From the NCBI GenBank assembly GCA_947364395.1, contig CANASS010000047.1, forward strand, positions 1 to 15,322: a stretch of DNA of 15,322 bases, in the 5' to 3' direction. The translations under genes and the position numbers were made by a program. This DNA is from an uncultured bacterium (GTDB taxonomy: Bacteria; Bacillota; Clostridia; Oscillospirales; Oscillospiraceae). Shown here piece by piece: positions 13,663 to 15,322 of this stretch (within the stretch, counting starts at the first letter, position 1; each line of letters starts with the position of its first letter). The notes under the pieces were generated by a model that had not been told where the DNA came from, made no database searches, and saw only the letters and a list, made by a program, of their open reading frames with translations.

Positions 13663-14841
13663 ATGTTTAACTTTGAATTCTATGCGCCCACGCGGGTGGT
13701 CTTTGGCCGGGGGACGGAGGCCCGCACCGGCCGGCTTCTCAAGGAATTGGGCGTCAGCCGGGTGCTCATCCATTACGGCGGAGGGAGCGCGGTGAAATCC
13801 GGCCTGCTGGACCAGGTGGCCGCCTCCCTGGACGAAGCGGGCATTGCCCACACCTCCCTGGGGGGCGTGGTGCCCAACCCCCGGCTGTCCAAGGTCCGGG
13901 AGGGGGCCAAGCTGGCCCGGGAGTTCGGCGCGGAACTGATCCTGGCGGTGGGCGGCGGCTCGGTGATCGACTCCTCCAAGGCCATCGGTTACGCCGTGGC
14001 GGAACCGGACCACGACGTGTGGGAGATTTACGACCGCAAGCGCACCCCCAAGGCCTGCCTGCCCGTGGCCTGCGTGCTCACCATCGCCGCGGCGGGCAGC
14101 GAGATGAGCAACAGCAGCGTTATCACCAACGAGGAGACCGGAGAGAAGCGGGGTTACCGCAACAACCTGTGCCGCCTCAAGCTGGCCATCATGAACCCTG
14201 AGCTCACCACCTCCCTGCCCCCCTATCAGACGGCGGCGGGATGTACCGACATCCTCATGCACACCCTGGAGCGCTACTTCACCCAGGGTGGCAATATGGA
14301 GCTCACCGACCAGATCGCCGAGGGCCTCATGCGCACGGTGCTGAAAAGCGCCCTCATCCTCCGGGACGACCCCGCCAACTACGACGCCCGGGCGGAGGTG
14401 ATGTGGGCCAGCTCCCTGTCTCACAACGACCTCACCGGCCTGGGCGCGGACGGCATGGACTTCGTCTCCCACGGCATGGAGCACGAGCTGGGCGGCATGT
14501 TCGACGTAACCCACGGCGCGGGGCTGTCCGCCGTGTGGCCCAGCTGGGCCCGGTATGTGTACAAAGACTGCCTGCCCCGGTTCGTCAAATTCGCCCGGAA
14601 TGTGATGCACGTGGAGGGCGCTTCCGACGAGGAGACCGCCCTCAAGGGCATCGCCGCCCTGGAGGACTTCTTCCGCTCCATCCACATGCCCGTCACCCTG
14701 AAGGAGCTGGGGGTGGAGCCCACCGAGGAACAGATTCTGGCCATGGCCGCCTCCTGCGCCAAGGCGGCCGGGGGCAAAAAAGGCGCCGCCAAGGTGATGT
14801 ATGAGGCGGACATGGCCGCCGTCTACCGCATGTCCCTATGA
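13663..14841 (+). CDS. Iron-containing alcohol dehydrogenase (butanol dehydrogenase-like)
   Basis: A 392-residue protein starting after AGGAGGGGTTTT, the usual length for this family. The N-terminal NAD(P)-binding half opens with NFEFYAPTRVVFGRGT and contains the dinucleotide loop AVGGGSVIDSSKAI (95-108). The metal site of group III alcohol dehydrogenases is complete: D196 and H200 (GCTDILMHTLERY), H270 (FVSHGMEHELGG) and H284 (DVTHGAGL). It reduces aldehydes to alcohols, or the reverse, with NAD(P)H and Fe2+. The sequence pattern (VAAGSEMSNSSVIT-like, THGAGLS, W-x-x-W) is closest to the butanol dehydrogenase/YqhD group. It may drain reducing power in fermentation or detoxify aldehydes. Its last codons overlap the next gene by ATGA. 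Confidence 0.95.
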   Translation: MFNFEFYAPTRVVFGRGTEARTGRLLKELGVSRVLIHYGGGSAVKSGLLDQVAASLDEAGIAHTSLGGVVPNPRLSKVREGAKLAREFGAELILAVGGGSVIDSSKAIGYAVAEPDHDVWEIYDRKRTPKACLPVACVLTIAAAGSEMSNSSVITNEETGEKRGYRNNLCRLKLAIMNPELTTSLPPYQTAAGCTDILMHTLERYFTQGGNMELTDQIAEGLMRTVLKSALILRDDPANYDARAEVMWASSLSHNDLTGLGADGMDFVSHGMEHELGGMFDVTHGAGLSAVWPSWARYVYKDCLPRFVKFARNVMHVEGASDEETALKGIAALEDFFRSIHMPVTLKELGVEPTEEQILAMAASCAKAAGGKKGAAKVMYEADMAAVYRMSL

Positions 14842-15260
14842 CGGACGCCATTCGCGCCCTGCTCCGAAAGCACCGGGAGCTGATCAGCTATGTGTTCTGG
14901 GGCGTCATGACCACCGCCGTCAACTATGTGACCTACCTCCTGCTCACCAAAGGGTTCCACGTCTACTACCTCACCAGCAACGTCATCGCCTGGACGGTAA
15001 GCGTGCTGTTCGCCTACTTCGTCAACAAGCTGTTCGTGTTCCAGTCCAGGGACTGGGCCTGGCGGGTGGCCCTGCGGGAGCTGTGGCAGATGGTGGCCTC
15101 CCGGCTCTTCTCCCTGGGGCTGGAGATGGGTATTCTGTGGCTGTTTGTGGACAAGCTCCACTATAACGACGCCATTGTCAAGCTGTGCGCCAACGTGGCA
15201 GTAGTGGTTGTCAACTATGTTCTGAGCAAATTCATCATTTTCAGAAAAAAAGCAGATTGA
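14838..15260 (+). CDS. GtrA family membrane protein
   Basis: A 140-residue protein whose ATG overlaps the dehydrogenase stop (ATGA). Four hydrophobic segments (about 17-37, 42-63, 85-106 and 115-135) and the family pattern ISYVFWGVMTTAVNYVTYLL, then NVIAWTVSVLFAYFVNKLFVF and NYVLSKFIIFRKK, identify GtrA (PF04138). GtrA proteins are thought to help move polyprenyl-linked sugars across the membrane for polysaccharide or teichoic-acid decoration. The usual partner glycosyltransferase is not seen here; downstream is a terminator, so translation probably relies on coupling with the dehydrogenase. The charged tail RKKAD ends on the inner side. Confidence 0.92.
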   Translation: MTDAIRALLRKHRELISYVFWGVMTTAVNYVTYLLLTKGFHVYYLTSNVIAWTVSVLFAYFVNKLFVFQSRDWAWRVALRELWQMVASRLFSLGLEMGILWLFVDKLHYNDAIVKLCANVAVVVVNYVLSKFIIFRKKAD

Positions 15261-15291
15261 AGCCAGGCCAATGTCATTAAGTTAAGAAAAG

Positions 15292-15322
15292 CTGGACTTC
15301 ACAGAAAAGTGAGGTCCAGTTT
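15292..15322 (+). terminator. Terminator of the alcohol dehydrogenase-GtrA operon (cut by window edge)
   Basis: CTGGACTTCAC (15292-15302) pairs with GTGAGGTCCAG (15309-15319), one T-G wobble, loop AGAAAA, then TTT to the end of the window. The T run probably continues beyond. Confidence 0.8.

Overview
The window looks like a chromosome segment of a GC-rich, anaerobic, gut-type Clostridia bacterium, most likely Oscillospiraceae (Flavonifractor, Intestinimonas or Lawsonibacter-like). This rests on the mix of gene families (Rex, SLH, DUF4364, CmpB-type permease, DUF3842, BMP-family nucleoside/sugar ABC transporter), strong AGGAGG ribosome binding sites, ATGA-type gene overlaps and GC-rich coding. 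Species placement is inference.

Region 1 (1-1036) appears to be the end of an integrated mobile element. It holds the first 37 codons of a conjugative-element protein resembling the N-terminus of DUF3991/TOPRIM proteins, a two-domain ribbon-helix-helix-like protein, a perfect 20-bp terminator hairpin between them, and a low-GC, structure-rich 350-bp tail. The tail abuts the 3' end of a tRNA-Arg(ACG) gene (1037-1113), a classical integration target.

Region 2 (1114-6723) starts with the tRNA promoter. Next, on the minus strand, come rex (NADH-sensing repressor) and an overlapping SLH-domain exported protein. Divergently on the plus strand lie three genes linked to peptidoglycan binding (a small beta-domain protein, a SpoIID-like/PG-binding protein and a second PG-binding protein), preceded by a sigma-E-like -10 element. 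These are followed by an independently promoted pair, DUF4364 protein plus CmpB-type membrane protein, which ends in a strong terminator.

Region 3 (6806-10836, minus) is an ABC importer operon of the BMP/NupOPQ type: a fused two-domain ATPase followed by two permeases. No substrate-binding lipoprotein is in the window. It is driven from a clear sigma-A promoter and followed by a 430-bp spacer with no convincing gene.

Region 4 (11104-13468, minus) is an apparent three-gene operon: DUF3842 protein, sugar-nucleotidyltransferase, aldose 1-epimerase-like protein. Region 5 (13588-15322, plus) is divergent from it: an iron-containing alcohol dehydrogenase overlapping by ATGA with a GtrA-family membrane protein, closed by a terminator at the window edge.

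The most notable signals are the tRNA-Arg/element junction, an apparent ACG start codon in the element gene, the candidate sporulation promoter before the PG-binding trio, the rex-SLH overlap and the DUF3842-nucleotidyltransferase-epimerase operon. I see no CRISPR array, insertion sequence, defence system or large novel multi-gene system.
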